64,000 nucleotides of DNA. Origin: Streptomyces showdoensis (GTDB lineage Bacteria > Actinomycetota > Actinomycetes > Streptomycetales > Streptomycetaceae). Positions 49,193 through 57,130 of the stretch are shown here, piece after piece. Position numbers and translations under genes: made by a program. The stretch covers positions 62,001-126,000 of the forward strand of contig NZ_BAAAXG010000026.1 of NCBI RefSeq assembly GCF_039535475.1, read 5' to 3'. A model generated the notes under the pieces. The model did no database searches, had not been told where the DNA came from, and saw nothing but the letters and a program-made list of their open reading frames with translations. The first letter of the stretch is position 1. Each line of letters begins with the position of its first letter.

Positions 49193-50179
49193 TCAGATCT
49201 GGTCGGGTGCGCTGATGCCGAGCAGGGAGAGGCCACCGGCGAGCACCGTCCCGGCGGCTTCGGCGAGCGCGAGCCGGGAACGGTGGGCGGCCGAGGGTTT
49301 CTCGTCACCGAGGGGCAGAACGGTGTGCTGGAACGAGAGGAGCGCGTCCGCGACGCCTTCGAGGTGCCGGGCGAGCCGGTCGGGGGCGCGGTGGCGGGCG
49401 GCGGAGAGCAGGACCCCGGGGTGATCGGCGAGGACCGCGACGAGCTCGGACCCGCCACTGCCCTGCTCGCCCTCCCCTTCGTACGCGGGCCGGACCCCGA
49501 GCTGGGCCCCGTTGCGCAGGAGGGCCCGGGCCCGGGAGTGGGCGTACCGCACGCGGAAGAGGGGGTTGCGCTCGTGCTGGACGAGGAGGGGGGCGCCGGG
49601 CAGGGCGTGGTCCTGGGGCGCGGGCCGGAGAAGCGCCCAGCGGGCGGGGTCGACCCCGAGGACCTCGGGCTCGTAGGCGGCGGGAACCACGTGCACCCGC
49701 TCGTCGTCCTGACCCCCGTCACCGGTCCCGGCGTCGGCCCCTTGGCTGCGGAGCAGCCGGAGCACCGTCTCGCCGACGACACGGGCACGGGCCTCGCCGG
49801 AGGGCGCGAGCCGCACGGGCTCGCCGCCGAGGGCGTCCCCGTAGCCGTACCGCAGCCCGGCGGCCCCGATCTCCCGGACGAGCCGTCCGCCCTGTCCGAC
49901 GTCGAGGGTGAAGTTGAGGAAGCCGGGCCCGGTGATGTCGACGGCGCGGATCCCGGGGCTGCCGTGCAGCCGCTCCTGGAGGATCCCCGCCACGTCGAGG
50001 GGCCGGCGCCCGGAGGGCCGCGCGAGGCTGAGGGCGATGCTGCTGGCGTAGTCGCCGACACCACCCGGCCGGGGCCGCTCGACCTTGACGCCCGCGGGCA
50101 CGTCGACCCGCAGCGCACCCTCGTCGACCGCACGGCGCACGGCGTGCAGCACGGTGAGGGAGAGGTCCGCGGGGGTCAC
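49193..50179 (-). CDS. nrtL: NrtL, ArgRS-related anticodon-binding protein without catalytic core
   Basis: This 328-residue paralogue of arginyl-tRNA synthetase keeps the N-terminal tRNA-D-loop domain ([29 protein letters not shown]) and the C-terminal DALR anticodon domain ([20 protein letters not shown]). It lacks HIGH and KMSKS motifs, with only about 70 unrelated residues in between. It cannot charge tRNA. It precedes lysA by 14 bp in Streptomyces, suggesting a link to lysine/arginine supply or tRNA-Arg sensing; the role is unproven. Confidence 0.88.
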   Translation of the reverse strand: MTPADLSLTVLHAVRRAVDEGALRVDVPAGVKVERPRPGGVGDYASSIALSLARPSGRRPLDVAGILQERLHGSPGIRAVDITGPGFLNFTLDVGQGGRLVREIGAAGLRYGYGDALGGEPVRLAPSGEARARVVGETVLRLLRSQGADAGTGDGGQDDERVHVVPAAYEPEVLGVDPARWALLRPAPQDHALPGAPLLVQHERNPLFRVRYAHSRARALLRNGAQLGVRPAYEGEGEQGSGGSELVAVLADHPGVLLSAARHRAPDRLARHLEGVADALLSFQHTVLPLGDEKPSAAHRSRLALAEAAGTVLAGGLSLLGISAPDQI

Positions 50180-50285
50180 GGGACCAGCCTAGGGGAGGAG
50201 GGGGGTCAGAACGCGAACCGGTTTCGGCATGTGGGCGGTGAGCCCGCGCCCACCCCTCCGAAACCGCCCCGCCCCGGTCTCCGCC

Positions 50286-50756
50286 CTACCGGACCCGGCC
50301 CCCGCGCGCTCTGCTGGCTGCGGGCGGCTCGTCGCCGCCCTCCTGCTCCTGCCCGGCCCCCTCGCCGTGCCGGCCGCGGCGCTCACGGTGCATGAGCTGA
50401 CGCACGACCCGCACGAGCTCGGACGGCTCGAAGGGCTTGGCGAGGAAGGCGTCCACGCCGGAGGCGGCGGAGCCCTCCCTCTCGTATTCGGTGCCGGCAC
50501 TGATGATCGCCACGGGGAGATGACTGGTCCGCGGATCGGACCGCAACCGAGCGGCGGTCTTCAACCCGTCCAGCCGGGGCATGACGACATCGAGGGTGAC
50601 GACATCAGGACAGACCTGATGCACGACATCCAGACACTCGGCACCATCGGCCGCGGTCACCACCTCGAACCCCTCGAGTTCGAGATTGACCCTGATCAGC
50701 TGGCGGATCACCCTGTTGTCATCGACAACGAGCACCCGCCCGGACACGCCTGACAC
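50286..50756 (-). CDS. Stand-alone receiver-domain response regulator
   Basis: This 156-residue protein is a single CheY-like domain (VLVVDDNRVIRQ, phospho-acceptor D56 in TLDVVMPRLDG, Lys in AKPFEPSEL). An Arg/Gly/Gln-rich tail of about 35 residues follows, with no output domain. It probably acts through protein contacts. No kinase gene is adjacent. The GTG start is just downstream of a 158-bp region shared with tRNA-Arg. Confidence 0.9.
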   Translation of the reverse strand: MSGVSGRVLVVDDNRVIRQLIRVNLELEGFEVVTAADGAECLDVVHQVCPDVVTLDVVMPRLDGLKTAARLRSDPRTSHLPVAIISAGTEYEREGSAASGVDAFLAKPFEPSELVRVVRQLMHRERRGRHGEGAGQEQEGGDEPPAASRARGGRVR

Positions 50757-50914
50757 ACGTCGAGAGTAGGTCTACGGAAAGGGCCGCGTCCGGCTTTTGC
50801 CCACTTCCGACCCGTGCGGGGGAACACCCCCTGGTGACGCGACGGAAATACCTGTTCACAGGCACGCCCCACGAGCTGGTAGGGTTCTACCCGTCGCCGC
50901 CGAACGCGGCGGAC

Positions 50915-50986
50915 GCCCCCGTAGCTCAGGGGATAGAGCAACGGCCTCCGGAGCCGTGTGCGCAGGTTCGAATCCTGCCGGGGGCA
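50915..50986 (+). tRNA. tRNA-Arg (anticodon CCG)
   Basis: A full cloverleaf: acceptor GCCCCCG/CGGGGGC and anticodon stem ACGGC/GCCGT with loop CTCCGGA (anticodon CCG at 50948-50950). The T arm contains GGTTCGAATCC and the discriminator base is A at 50986. CCA is not encoded. It reads CGG codons. Its 3' end is the integration site of the element to the right, which must regenerate this end in its own attachment site. Confidence 0.97.
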
Positions 50987-50990
50987 CTTC
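50941..50990. other. Probable attachment site (attL core) in the tRNA-Arg 3' half
   Basis: The element's integrase operon starts right after the tRNA gene, the standard layout for AICEs, which recombine within the 3' half of a tRNA gene. The exact core cannot be defined because the second copy (attR) is not in the window. Confidence 0.6.
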
Positions 50991-51004
50991 GCAGGAAGTG
51001 CCAA

Positions 51005-51044
51005 AAGACCCCGTGATCAGCGGAAACGCTGGGCGCGGGGTCTT
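51005..51044 (+). terminator. Terminator after tRNA-Arg
   Basis: A 9-bp stem AAGACCCCG/CGGGGTCTT encloses an inner CAGCG-GAAA-CGCTG hairpin and is followed by GTTGTTT. It lies 18 bp past the tRNA. Confidence 0.85.
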
Positions 51045-51153
51045 GTTGTTTGTGCAGCCGTGTGCCGCGCTGAGCGGCCGTATGTCGGGGGCTGTGGACG
51101 AGGCGTGGACGGGTCAGTGGAGCAACGCCCCAGGTGGGCGCGGCAAAACGACG

Positions 51154-51182
51154 AGGCCCCCAGGCAGGATGCCAAGGGGCCT
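51154..51182 (-). terminator. Terminator of the rep-xis-int operon
   Basis: A 7-bp stem AGGCCCC/GGGGCCT with an inner GGC/GCC pair. On the minus strand it is followed by CGTCGTTTTG and starts 18 bp past the int stop. Confidence 0.8.
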
Positions 51183-51200
51183 TGAACGGGTCAGGTGCCG

Positions 51201-52574
51201 TCACTCGTACTCGCGGAGCAGGTCCTCGATGCGCCGGTTGGCGACGTCCTGGCGCCCATCGAGGCACTTCGCGTAGCGGGTCAGCAGGACTTCGACGCTG
51301 TTGCCGGCGCGCTCGGCCACCTCAGTTGGATCGACACCCGCGTTGAGCCAGGTCGAAAGCGCCGAGTGCCGGAGGTCGTACGGCCGACTCGCGAGCGGCG
51401 AGGCAGCGACGGCCGGTGGCAGCGCGAGAAGCCGGGCTTCCTGCCACACCCGGTAGTAGGTCGAGGAGGGGACCACCGAGCCCTTCTCGCTGAAGAACAG
51501 GCGCCCATCGACCGCGGTGCCAAAGGTGGCCAAGTGGTCACGGAGAACGGCCACCAGATGCGGCGGAATAGGCACACGGCGAACGTCCTCAGTCGGTCGG
51601 TTCTTCAGCCCGCGGTCGTCGTGGGTCTCCCCCGAATCAGTCCACCGCTTGCCGACTGACGGTCGAGTCCGATGGAGGAGGGCCGAGCCCCAACCTTGCT
51701 CGGGCAGGACGAGGTCCGTCTCGGCAAGACCGACGGCTTCTGCCGGGCGAAAGCCACCGAAGTACATCGCGGCGAAGAGGCCGACGAGTCGACGGCCGCG
51801 GGCGCGCCGGTATCCACCCACATAGGAAACAGCCGTCAGGAGGCTTCGAGCCTGCTCCGGATTGGCGACGACCCGCGGGTCGACTTGATTGGACACCTTC
51901 GGCTTTTGCCAGCGGACAGCCGTGATCGGGTTCTCCCGCAGCTCCCCCAGATCCACCGCATAGTTCGCCGCATTCACGAGGGTCCGACGCTTACGGCGCA
52001 CGGTTTCCGCTGCGGCCGCAGTCCCATCGAGCTTCAGCTTCAGAGCATCGAGCACCGCGCGGGCCGTGGCAGGTTCAGCAAGATCACCGAGCGGCCGAGA
52101 CGCCTTGGATACCCAGTGAAGGACGTTCCTCACGTCGTCCGGCACCTCTCGCTCGCCAGGCCCAGGGAGCACGAAGGCCCAGTTGCGCAGGGCTCTGCGG
52201 ATCAATTCGTCGGCCGGCCGCCCAGGACGGTCATCAAAGAGTTCCACCGTCACGCTGGTGAGCGATTCATTGATGCCGTCTCGCGTATTGGGGGCGGCAT
52301 GCGGCCACTTCAACGCGAGATACCTGAGGGCAAAGTCGTACCAGGACACGGCCGACTTCTTCTCTTCCATCGAGGCAGGCAGGCCCGACTCTATGTCGAA
52401 CTCTTCGCCGTCCCGCATCGCTCTCATGAGCTTCGCGCGGTAGTGATCTGCAAGCGCCTTGGTACGGAAGGACTCCGAGAAGACGTTGCCTGCCACCGAC
52501 CAGCGGACGCCGTACGAGGGCGTCTTGGTGTCGCGCTTACGGACGCTCCAGACCTTCACATCAAGCGACTTCAC
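51201..52574 (-). CDS. int: AICE tyrosine recombinase (integrase)
   Basis: This 457-residue site-specific recombinase has an N-terminal arm-binding and SAM-like core-binding region. The catalytic domain has first Arg in MYFGGFRPAEA, the box II segment RPYDLRHSALSTWL (Tyr replaces the usual His of HxxR) and the nucleophile Tyr in VLLTRYAKCLDG, about residue 434. The GTG start is set by the GTGA overlap with xis. It integrates the element into the tRNA-Arg gene that lies 215 bp away. Confidence 0.95.
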   Translation of the reverse strand: MKSLDVKVWSVRKRDTKTPSYGVRWSVAGNVFSESFRTKALADHYRAKLMRAMRDGEEFDIESGLPASMEEKKSAVSWYDFALRYLALKWPHAAPNTRDGINESLTSVTVELFDDRPGRPADELIRRALRNWAFVLPGPGEREVPDDVRNVLHWVSKASRPLGDLAEPATARAVLDALKLKLDGTAAAAETVRRKRRTLVNAANYAVDLGELRENPITAVRWQKPKVSNQVDPRVVANPEQARSLLTAVSYVGGYRRARGRRLVGLFAAMYFGGFRPAEAVGLAETDLVLPEQGWGSALLHRTRPSVGKRWTDSGETHDDRGLKNRPTEDVRRVPIPPHLVAVLRDHLATFGTAVDGRLFFSEKGSVVPSSTYYRVWQEARLLALPPAVAASPLASRPYDLRHSALSTWLNAGVDPTEVAERAGNSVEVLLTRYAKCLDGRQDVANRRIEDLLREYE

Positions 52575-52756
52575 GCAGCCGCCTCCAGCTCTCGAAGCCA
52601 CGTGGCGAAGTCGCTCCGCCAGACTCGGAGCTCTCCGTTGGGGAGCTTGAAGGCCGCCGGCCCCTGCCCCAGCTCACGCCAGCGGTAGAAGGTCCGCCGC
52701 GAGACTCCACCCAGCTCGGCGAGGATCTGGCGAACGGTCATGAGCTCGTCTTTCAC
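52571..52756 (-). CDS. xis: Excisionase (MerR-like winged HTH)
   Basis: This 61-residue protein is a small HTH_17-type domain (VRQILAELGGVSRRTFYRWR, then GELRVWRSDFATWL). It directs Int toward excision. It overlaps rep upstream and int downstream by 4 bp each (GTGA), so the three proteins are made together as in pSAM2. Confidence 0.93.
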   Translation of the reverse strand: MKDELMTVRQILAELGGVSRRTFYRWRELGQGPAAFKLPNGELRVWRSDFATWLRELEAAA

Positions 52757-54156
52757 GTCAGCTCCCCCTCCAGGTCGAGTTCAGCGCGGATCTCACGGGC
52801 GGTTTCGCGGTTGTGCTGGATGTCGCGGTGGATGTTGGCGGCGAGCCAGGATTCGCCGGGGGTGTGGCCGTGGCCGGCGTAGGTCCAGTGGGCGACGACG
52901 AGGAGGGTGGACTCCGGGTGTTCGTCGGGGTCGGGCAGGCCGAGGGCGGTGCGCTGTTGGGTGGCGCGGTAGTCGGCGCGGACCTGGCGTAAAGCTCCGA
53001 GGGTGGTGGAGTAGCGGCGGGACTTGGTGGAGAAGTGGCCGCGGAAGCCGAGCATGTGGGCCCAGGCGCGGAGCCGCCGGTCCGGATAGGCGGCGTCCAG
53101 GTCCATGCAGGCTTCCATCAGGCGCCGGGGGTGGTCTGGGATGCCGAAGAGGACGAGTGCTTCCTTGTTGCCGACGGGGTGGTCCACGGTGCCGGTGGTC
53201 TCGGCTGCTTTGGTGGCGTATTTGGCGACGTAGGCGGCGACGGCCTGTTCGGTCAGTTCCTCGCCGTGGCCGAAGGCGCCGATGGGCTGGACGTCGATCT
53301 GCTCGCCCCAGGTGAGGGGCACGTCGTCGGTGATGCCGTGCGCGGGGGCGGCGGGGACGACGACGCGGACGCGGCTGGCGGCGGCGTGGATGGCGTCGGT
53401 GAGGAGGCTGAGGGTGGCCCAGGCCGGGGGCGGGGTGTCGGGGCCTTCGGGTCCGTCGAAGCGGATGACGGCGTGGAAGTGGACGGCTCCGCGCTTCTGG
53501 TACTCGGCGACCTTGCCGAAGGAGACGCGGGACTGTTCGCGGGCGGCCTTCTGGGTGAGGCCGGCGCGGGCGGCGATTTCGCGGCGCAGGTAGATCGTGA
53601 AGTAGCGCCACAGCTCGGAGGCGTGGTTGTTCCACAGCACCGCGTCCGCGTAGTCGTACGCGGCGGGATTGAGCGGGGTGCCGAGTTCGGGGGCGTCTTC
53701 GGGGTGGCGGGTGCCGCAGCGGCAGGACCGGTTGCCGGGGCGGTTGTGGACCGGGCCGAAGGAGGGGGCGGTGAGGGTGGCGAACACGCGGGGGTGGTCG
53801 CGGATTGTGTCGGGGGTGCCCTTGTCGGGGGCGCCGAGGAGTCCGGCACGGATCAGGTGGTAGGTGTCACCGGCGTAGGTCCAGGCGCAGGCCGGGCAGC
53901 GGGAAGCCCGGCGGTTACCGCAGGCGACGCGCAGGACGCCGCCCGGCTCGGCGTCGGTCGTGTAGGCGTGGAGCACGGTCTTCGTGGCGGGGTCGAGGAG
54001 CTTGGTGCCGCCCGATAGGCGGATGGGGGCGGCGCATCCGCCGGTGCGGCGGATCTGTTCGGTGAGGCGGTCGAAGCCGGGGGACCCGGCGACCCGGAGC
54101 AGATCGCTCAGGGTGGCCGGGTCCAGGCCCGCCGCCAGGGTGGCGGAGTCGATCAC
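52753..54156 (-). CDS. repSA: RepSA-like rolling-circle replication initiator
   Basis: This 467-residue protein has the HUH motif H226-F-H228 (GAVHFHAVIRF) and the Tyr motif AAYVAKYATKA with Y309 and K312, the signature of rolling-circle Rep endonucleases that nick the double-strand origin. Two Cys pairs (SRCPACAWTY, SCRCGTRH) suggest zinc binding. The GTG at 54156 has GAGGAG 7 nt upstream; a start 19 codons earlier would overlap the previous gene. Family: AICE RepSA. Confidence 0.92.
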   Translation of the reverse strand: MIDSATLAAGLDPATLSDLLRVAGSPGFDRLTEQIRRTGGCAAPIRLSGGTKLLDPATKTVLHAYTTDAEPGGVLRVACGNRRASRCPACAWTYAGDTYHLIRAGLLGAPDKGTPDTIRDHPRVFATLTAPSFGPVHNRPGNRSCRCGTRHPEDAPELGTPLNPAAYDYADAVLWNNHASELWRYFTIYLRREIAARAGLTQKAAREQSRVSFGKVAEYQKRGAVHFHAVIRFDGPEGPDTPPPAWATLSLLTDAIHAAASRVRVVVPAAPAHGITDDVPLTWGEQIDVQPIGAFGHGEELTEQAVAAYVAKYATKAAETTGTVDHPVGNKEALVLFGIPDHPRRLMEACMDLDAAYPDRRLRAWAHMLGFRGHFSTKSRRYSTTLGALRQVRADYRATQQRTALGLPDPDEHPESTLLVVAHWTYAGHGHTPGESWLAANIHRDIQHNRETAREIRAELDLEGELT

Positions 54157-54160
54157 GTGC

Positions 54161-54355
54161 TTACTCCTCGTGGGCGGGGCCGTGGTTGGCGTTCCATCCG
54201 GCGACCAGGGCACCGACCTGTGCGTCCCCCGTGGCGGAGGCGGTCGCGCCGCAGTGGCAGACGGCGGAGGCGGTGGCGGGTTCGGACGGAGAGGGCTTGC
54301 TGATGTGCAGCCCGGGCGCGCTCTGCGTGGGAGCGAGGTTGGCCACGACGGTCAC
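54161..54355 (-). CDS. Small unknown AICE protein
   Basis: This 64-residue protein of no recognised family is Ala/Thr/Ser-rich, with VCHCGATAS (one CxC) and the C-terminal VAGWNANHGPAHEE. It starts with a GTG overlapping the stop of the Cys-pair gene before it and ends 4 nt before rep, so it is translationally coupled to replication. The function is unknown. Confidence 0.7.
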   Translation of the reverse strand: MTVVANLAPTQSAPGLHISKPSPSEPATASAVCHCGATASATGDAQVGALVAGWNANHGPAHEE

Positions 54356-54531
54356 TTCCCGGCGCGGGCGAGGGCGGCAGGGGTGGTGTGGCCGGCGCCG
54401 CGGCAGGTGCGGCAGTGGACCGGGATGGTGTCGCGGGTGCCGTCGGCGGTGCGCAGGCCGGTGGTGATGGTGGCGGTGGCGAAGCCGTCGCAGTCGCGGC
54501 AGATACGCGGGGCCTGGGTGGTCTGGTGCAT
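54352..54531 (-). CDS. Small double Cys-pair protein A
   Basis: This 59-residue protein has RICRDCDGF and VHCRTCRGAG, two CxxC knuckles 27 residues apart in a layout like a DnaJ/RRN-type zinc ribbon. ATG with GGGAGA upstream; its TGA overlaps the next GTG. It resembles protein B at 57131-57322 in pattern. A zinc-binding RNA/DNA or protein-contact role is inferred. Confidence 0.72.
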   Translation of the reverse strand: MHQTTQAPRICRDCDGFATATITTGLRTADGTRDTIPVHCRTCRGAGHTTPAALARAGK

Positions 54532-54624
54532 GATGAGCTCTCCCTTTCGGGTCCGTTGGATCTGGAATGGGTGGAGCCGTCCGGGGCGGCGGAAGTTTGG
54601 CGACCGAGGCCGCCCCGGAGGGCG

Positions 54625-54810
54625 TTACTTGATGCGACCGCCGCGCTTGCGCGTGGCGTTGAAGATGCGCTTGTCCTCGCGGGTGGCGCTGCCGGTGTCG
54701 ATCCGGTCGCGGATCTCGTTCAAGCGCCGTCCGGCGTCGCGCTTGTCGCGCTGGAGCTGCCGGTCCTGCTCGGCGTGGTTGATCTCGGGGCGCTTGCTGA
54801 AGAAGCCCAT
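54625..54810 (-). CDS. Small charged AICE protein (MGFFSK type)
   Basis: This 61-residue Arg/Asp/Lys-rich helical protein starts MGFFSKRP. A second element protein at 55411-55650 starts MGLFSRKT and is likewise hydrophilic, and the two flank the GGDEF gene. GAAAGG precedes the ATG. No known family; the short hydrophobic N-terminus could touch the membrane. Confidence 0.7.
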   Translation of the reverse strand: MGFFSKRPEINHAEQDRQLQRDKRDAGRRLNEIRDRIDTGSATREDKRIFNATRKRGGRIK

Positions 54811-54856
54811 GTCAGAGACCTTTCTGGTGGCTGGACGGAGGGGTGGCCAAGGCCAC

Positions 54857-55414
54857 TTAGCGTGTGTTGCGCCTGCCGTGGCCCTTGACCGCGTACATCG
54901 ACGCGTCGGCGGCGGACAGAGCGTCGGTGAGGACCGGGAGCGTCAACTGTTCGCGGTGGCAGTGGCCGACCGAGGCCGAGAACCGAAGGGTGTGCCCGTC
55001 GTGCGTGACCGGGGCGTCGAGGGCGTCCCGGAGGGCGCCGAGGCCGGCGGTGCGGACGGGGTCGGTGACGATGGCGGCGAACTCGTCTCCGCCGAGGCGG
55101 GCGGCGGTCCCGTGGCGTCCGCACCAGTCCGCGAGGCGGTGGGCGGTCGCGGTGAGCACAACGTCCCCGGCGGCGTGGCCGTGGGTGTCGTTGATGGCCT
55201 TGAAGTCGTCCAGGTCGACCAGGATCACCAGGGCGTTGGCGTGCCGGGTGATCAGGTGGTCGGCGCGGGCGGTGAATCCGGCGCGGGTGTGCAGGCCGGT
55301 CAGAGGGTCGCGGCGGGCGGTGGCCAGGCGGCGCAGGAGCAGTCCGCCGTGCAGGGCCCAGCCGAGGGCCGGTAAGCCCGCCGCGGCGATCGTGTACGTG
55401 TCCATGGCGGTCAC
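54857..55414 (-). CDS. GGDEF diguanylate cyclase carried by the AICE
   Basis: This 185-residue protein has one N-terminal membrane helix (about 6-29), then a GGDEF domain. The domain has DPLTGLHTRAGF, metal-binding VDLDDFKAINDTHGH and the intact active loop RLGGDEFAAIV (G108-F112). The domain would make c-di-GMP from two GTP. No RxxD inhibitory site is seen before the loop, so product inhibition is probably absent. The GTG start overlaps the previous stop; ATG three codons later is possible. In Streptomyces c-di-GMP holds back sporulation through BldD, so an element could delay host differentiation while it transfers. That link is inference. Confidence 0.93.
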   Translation of the reverse strand: MTAMDTYTIAAAGLPALGWALHGGLLLRRLATARRDPLTGLHTRAGFTARADHLITRHANALVILVDLDDFKAINDTHGHAAGDVVLTATAHRLADWCGRHGTAARLGGDEFAAIVTDPVRTAGLGALRDALDAPVTHDGHTLRFSASVGHCHREQLTLPVLTDALSAADASMYAVKGHGRRNTR

Positions 55415-55650
55415 CGGCTCTTCCGGCGGTTCCGGGCGGGCTTGATGGGCGGGATGGAGTCGTAGGCGTTCTGGCCCTGCTGGAACGAGGCGGCGTCGGC
55501 GTCGGTGGAGGCGGTGTTGGTGTACTCGCAGCCGATGCGGCGCATGGTCTTGCGGTCGCCGTGGCGGCGGGCGATGGCGAACTCGCGGCCCAGCTCGGCC
55601 ATCTGCGGGTTGGCCGGGGTGTCGTTGGTCTTGCGGCTGAAGAGGCCCAT
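55411..55650 (-). CDS. Small charged AICE protein (MGLFSR type)
   Basis: This 79-residue protein starts MGLFSRKTNDTPAN and is rich in charged and small residues, with HGDRKTMRRIGCEYTN in the middle and a basic C-terminus (KPARNRRKSR). ATG 1 nt after the Spd stop with GGAAAGGA upstream; the stop overlaps the GGDEF start. The similar start of the 54625-54810 protein suggests a small paralogous pair. Function unknown. Confidence 0.72.
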   Translation of the reverse strand: MGLFSRKTNDTPANPQMAELGREFAIARRHGDRKTMRRIGCEYTNTASTDADAASFQQGQNAYDSIPPIKPARNRRKSR

Positions 55651-55651
55651 G

Positions 55652-56005
55652 TCAGCGGTTCCTTTCCTGGTTGAGCAGGGAGCGGAGGACGACGGCGCAC
55701 ACGGCGACCGAGGTGGCGGTGATGGCGACCGCGAGGAGCATGGAGACGAGGACGGCGCCGACGACCAGGACCACGGCACCGCCGCCGGCCACGAGGGCGA
55801 GCGCGCTGCCGGGGGTGAGCTGGACCGTGGACCGGGCCGGGGTGACCGGGGCCGGAGCCTGACTGTGGCTGTGGTTGTGGCCGCAGTCCATGAGCTCGGA
55901 GGTGTGGTGCAGCTCGATGTCCGCGGTGGGGGCGGGCGTGGGGTGGATGAGCGGGGTGACGATGCCGGTCGGGAGCGGGTTGACCGGGATGCGGGGTCGG
56001 AGCAT
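55652..56005 (-). CDS. Spd-type membrane spread protein
   Basis: This 117-residue protein has a proline-rich N-terminus and a His-rich stretch (MDCGHNHSHS). Two adjacent membrane segments follow (ALALVAGGGAVVLVVGAVLV and SMLLAVAITATSVAVCAVVL). Spd proteins help plasmid or AICE DNA spread through the recipient mycelium and are usually small and hydrophobic. GGGAG precedes the ATG. The specific Spd subtype is not assigned. Confidence 0.75.
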   Translation of the reverse strand: MLRPRIPVNPLPTGIVTPLIHPTPAPTADIELHHTSELMDCGHNHSHSQAPAPVTPARSTVQLTPGSALALVAGGGAVVLVVGAVLVSMLLAVAITATSVAVCAVVLRSLLNQERNR

Positions 56006-56016
56006 GGCGGTTCTCC

Positions 56017-56172
56017 CTACTTGTTGATCGGGTCGATGAGCGGGGCGATCATGCTGTCGGCGAGGAGGTAGCCGCCGAGGAGGATCACGGCGACGAGCCA
56101 CCAGGGCGGGCGGATGAGCTTGATGCCGAGGGCGCCGACGACGATCAGGGCGAGCCAGAGCGGAACGTCCAC
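56017..56172 (-). CDS. 51-residue Spd-type membrane peptide
   Basis: GTG start with AAGGAG upstream. Two hydrophobic segments (LWLALIVVGALGIKLI, WWLVAVILLGGYLLADSMIA) separated by RPP. It lies between two transfer genes, so it most likely belongs to the spread apparatus. Confidence 0.75.
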   Translation of the reverse strand: MDVPLWLALIVVGALGIKLIRPPWWLVAVILLGGYLLADSMIAPLIDPINK

Positions 56173-56191
56173 GAGAAGGTGCTCCTTCGAA

Positions 56192-56383
56192 TCAGCGGGG
56201 GTTGCAGCGGTGGGTGCGGGCGGCGAGTTCGGCCGCCGCGCGGCTGGCGTACGGGGCGGTGGCGAAGTCGCAGCCGGGGGCGGTGCACACGGCGGTGTGC
56301 TTGGTCCGGCCCAGGCGGTCGCGGTGGGTGCCGACCTGCACCGGTCCGATGCGGATGACGTTGTAGAAGCGGTTCGGGCGCAC
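56192..56383 (-). CDS. AICE mobile element transfer protein, 63 residues
   Basis: A basic protein with VCTAPGCDFATAPYASRAAAELAARTHRC, a single Cys/His finger pattern (C-x4-C...H-x-C) near the C-terminus. Small proteins of this kind are annotated as mobile element transfer proteins on Streptomyces AICEs. GTG start with AAAGGAG upstream. The exact function is unknown; nucleic-acid contact is plausible. Confidence 0.75.
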   Translation of the reverse strand: MRPNRFYNVIRIGPVQVGTHRDRLGRTKHTAVCTAPGCDFATAPYASRAAAELAARTHRCNPR

Positions 56384-56403
56384 GAGGTCAATCTCCTTTC
56401 GGG

Positions 56404-57111
56404 TTAGGCGAGTTGGACGGTGATCGCGTCGGCCAGCGGGGCCGGGACTCCAAGGCGAGCGCGCAGGGTGGCTGCGTCGATCGGGGCGCCGGTCTGTTCC
56501 TGGTGGGTGTCCGCGATCTTCCGGGCGTGGTCGAGCAGTGCGGGCGGAACAGTCACCGCGGGCGCCACGGGAGCGGGCTTCGCCGGGAGGTAATGCGCCT
56601 CCTCATCCGGCTTCACTTCTTCCGGCTCGGGTTCGGCCGGCGGGAGTTCGGGGGCAGGTTCGTGAACCCGCTCGACGGCAAGGTCCACGACCGGCGGCCC
56701 GGAGAGCGGTACGTCCTCGACGGCCGGGGTGGGTTCGTGCTTGGGTTCGGGGGTGTGTGCGTGGGCGAGGAGGGTGCCGCCGAGGAAGGCGAGGGCGGGC
56801 CATCCGGCGACGAGGATGCGCAGCCAGGCCGGGACGTTGTTCATGTCGAGGAGTCCGGCGGTGGCGATGTTGGCGCCGAGGGATGCGGTCAGAGCGATGG
56901 CGAACCACAGCCAGGCTTCGCCGTTGCCGGAGTTGGTCCGCATCCGGCGCCAGGCGGCGACGAGGAGCAGGTCGACGCTGACGGGGTAGGCCCACGCCTT
57001 CCAGCCGTCCTGTCCGGCCGCCGCAGCCAGATCGTGCAGGTGGGCGAAGGACAGGGCCCCGGCGATGACGGCCTGAATGAGGACGGCGTCGAAGCGGAGG
57101 GTGCGGGACAC
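56404..57111 (-). CDS. SpdB2-like DUF2637 membrane protein
   Basis: This 235-residue protein has four predicted membrane segments in the first 125 residues (DUF2637 layout, with AVIAGALSFAHLHDLAAAAG). A proline/glutamate-rich linker and a small helical C-terminal domain (LDHARKIADTHQEQTGAPI, LRARLGVPAPLADA) that looks like a DNA-contact helix-turn-helix follow. DUF2637 proteins on AICEs are the SpdB2-type spread proteins. GTG start with AAAGGAGG upstream. Confidence 0.85.
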   Translation of the reverse strand: MSRTLRFDAVLIQAVIAGALSFAHLHDLAAAAGQDGWKAWAYPVSVDLLLVAAWRRMRTNSGNGEAWLWFAIALTASLGANIATAGLLDMNNVPAWLRILVAGWPALAFLGGTLLAHAHTPEPKHEPTPAVEDVPLSGPPVVDLAVERVHEPAPELPPAEPEPEEVKPDEEAHYLPAKPAPVAPAVTVPPALLDHARKIADTHQEQTGAPIDAATLRARLGVPAPLADAITVQLA

Positions 57112-57130
57112 CGGTCCGCCTCCTTTCGGG

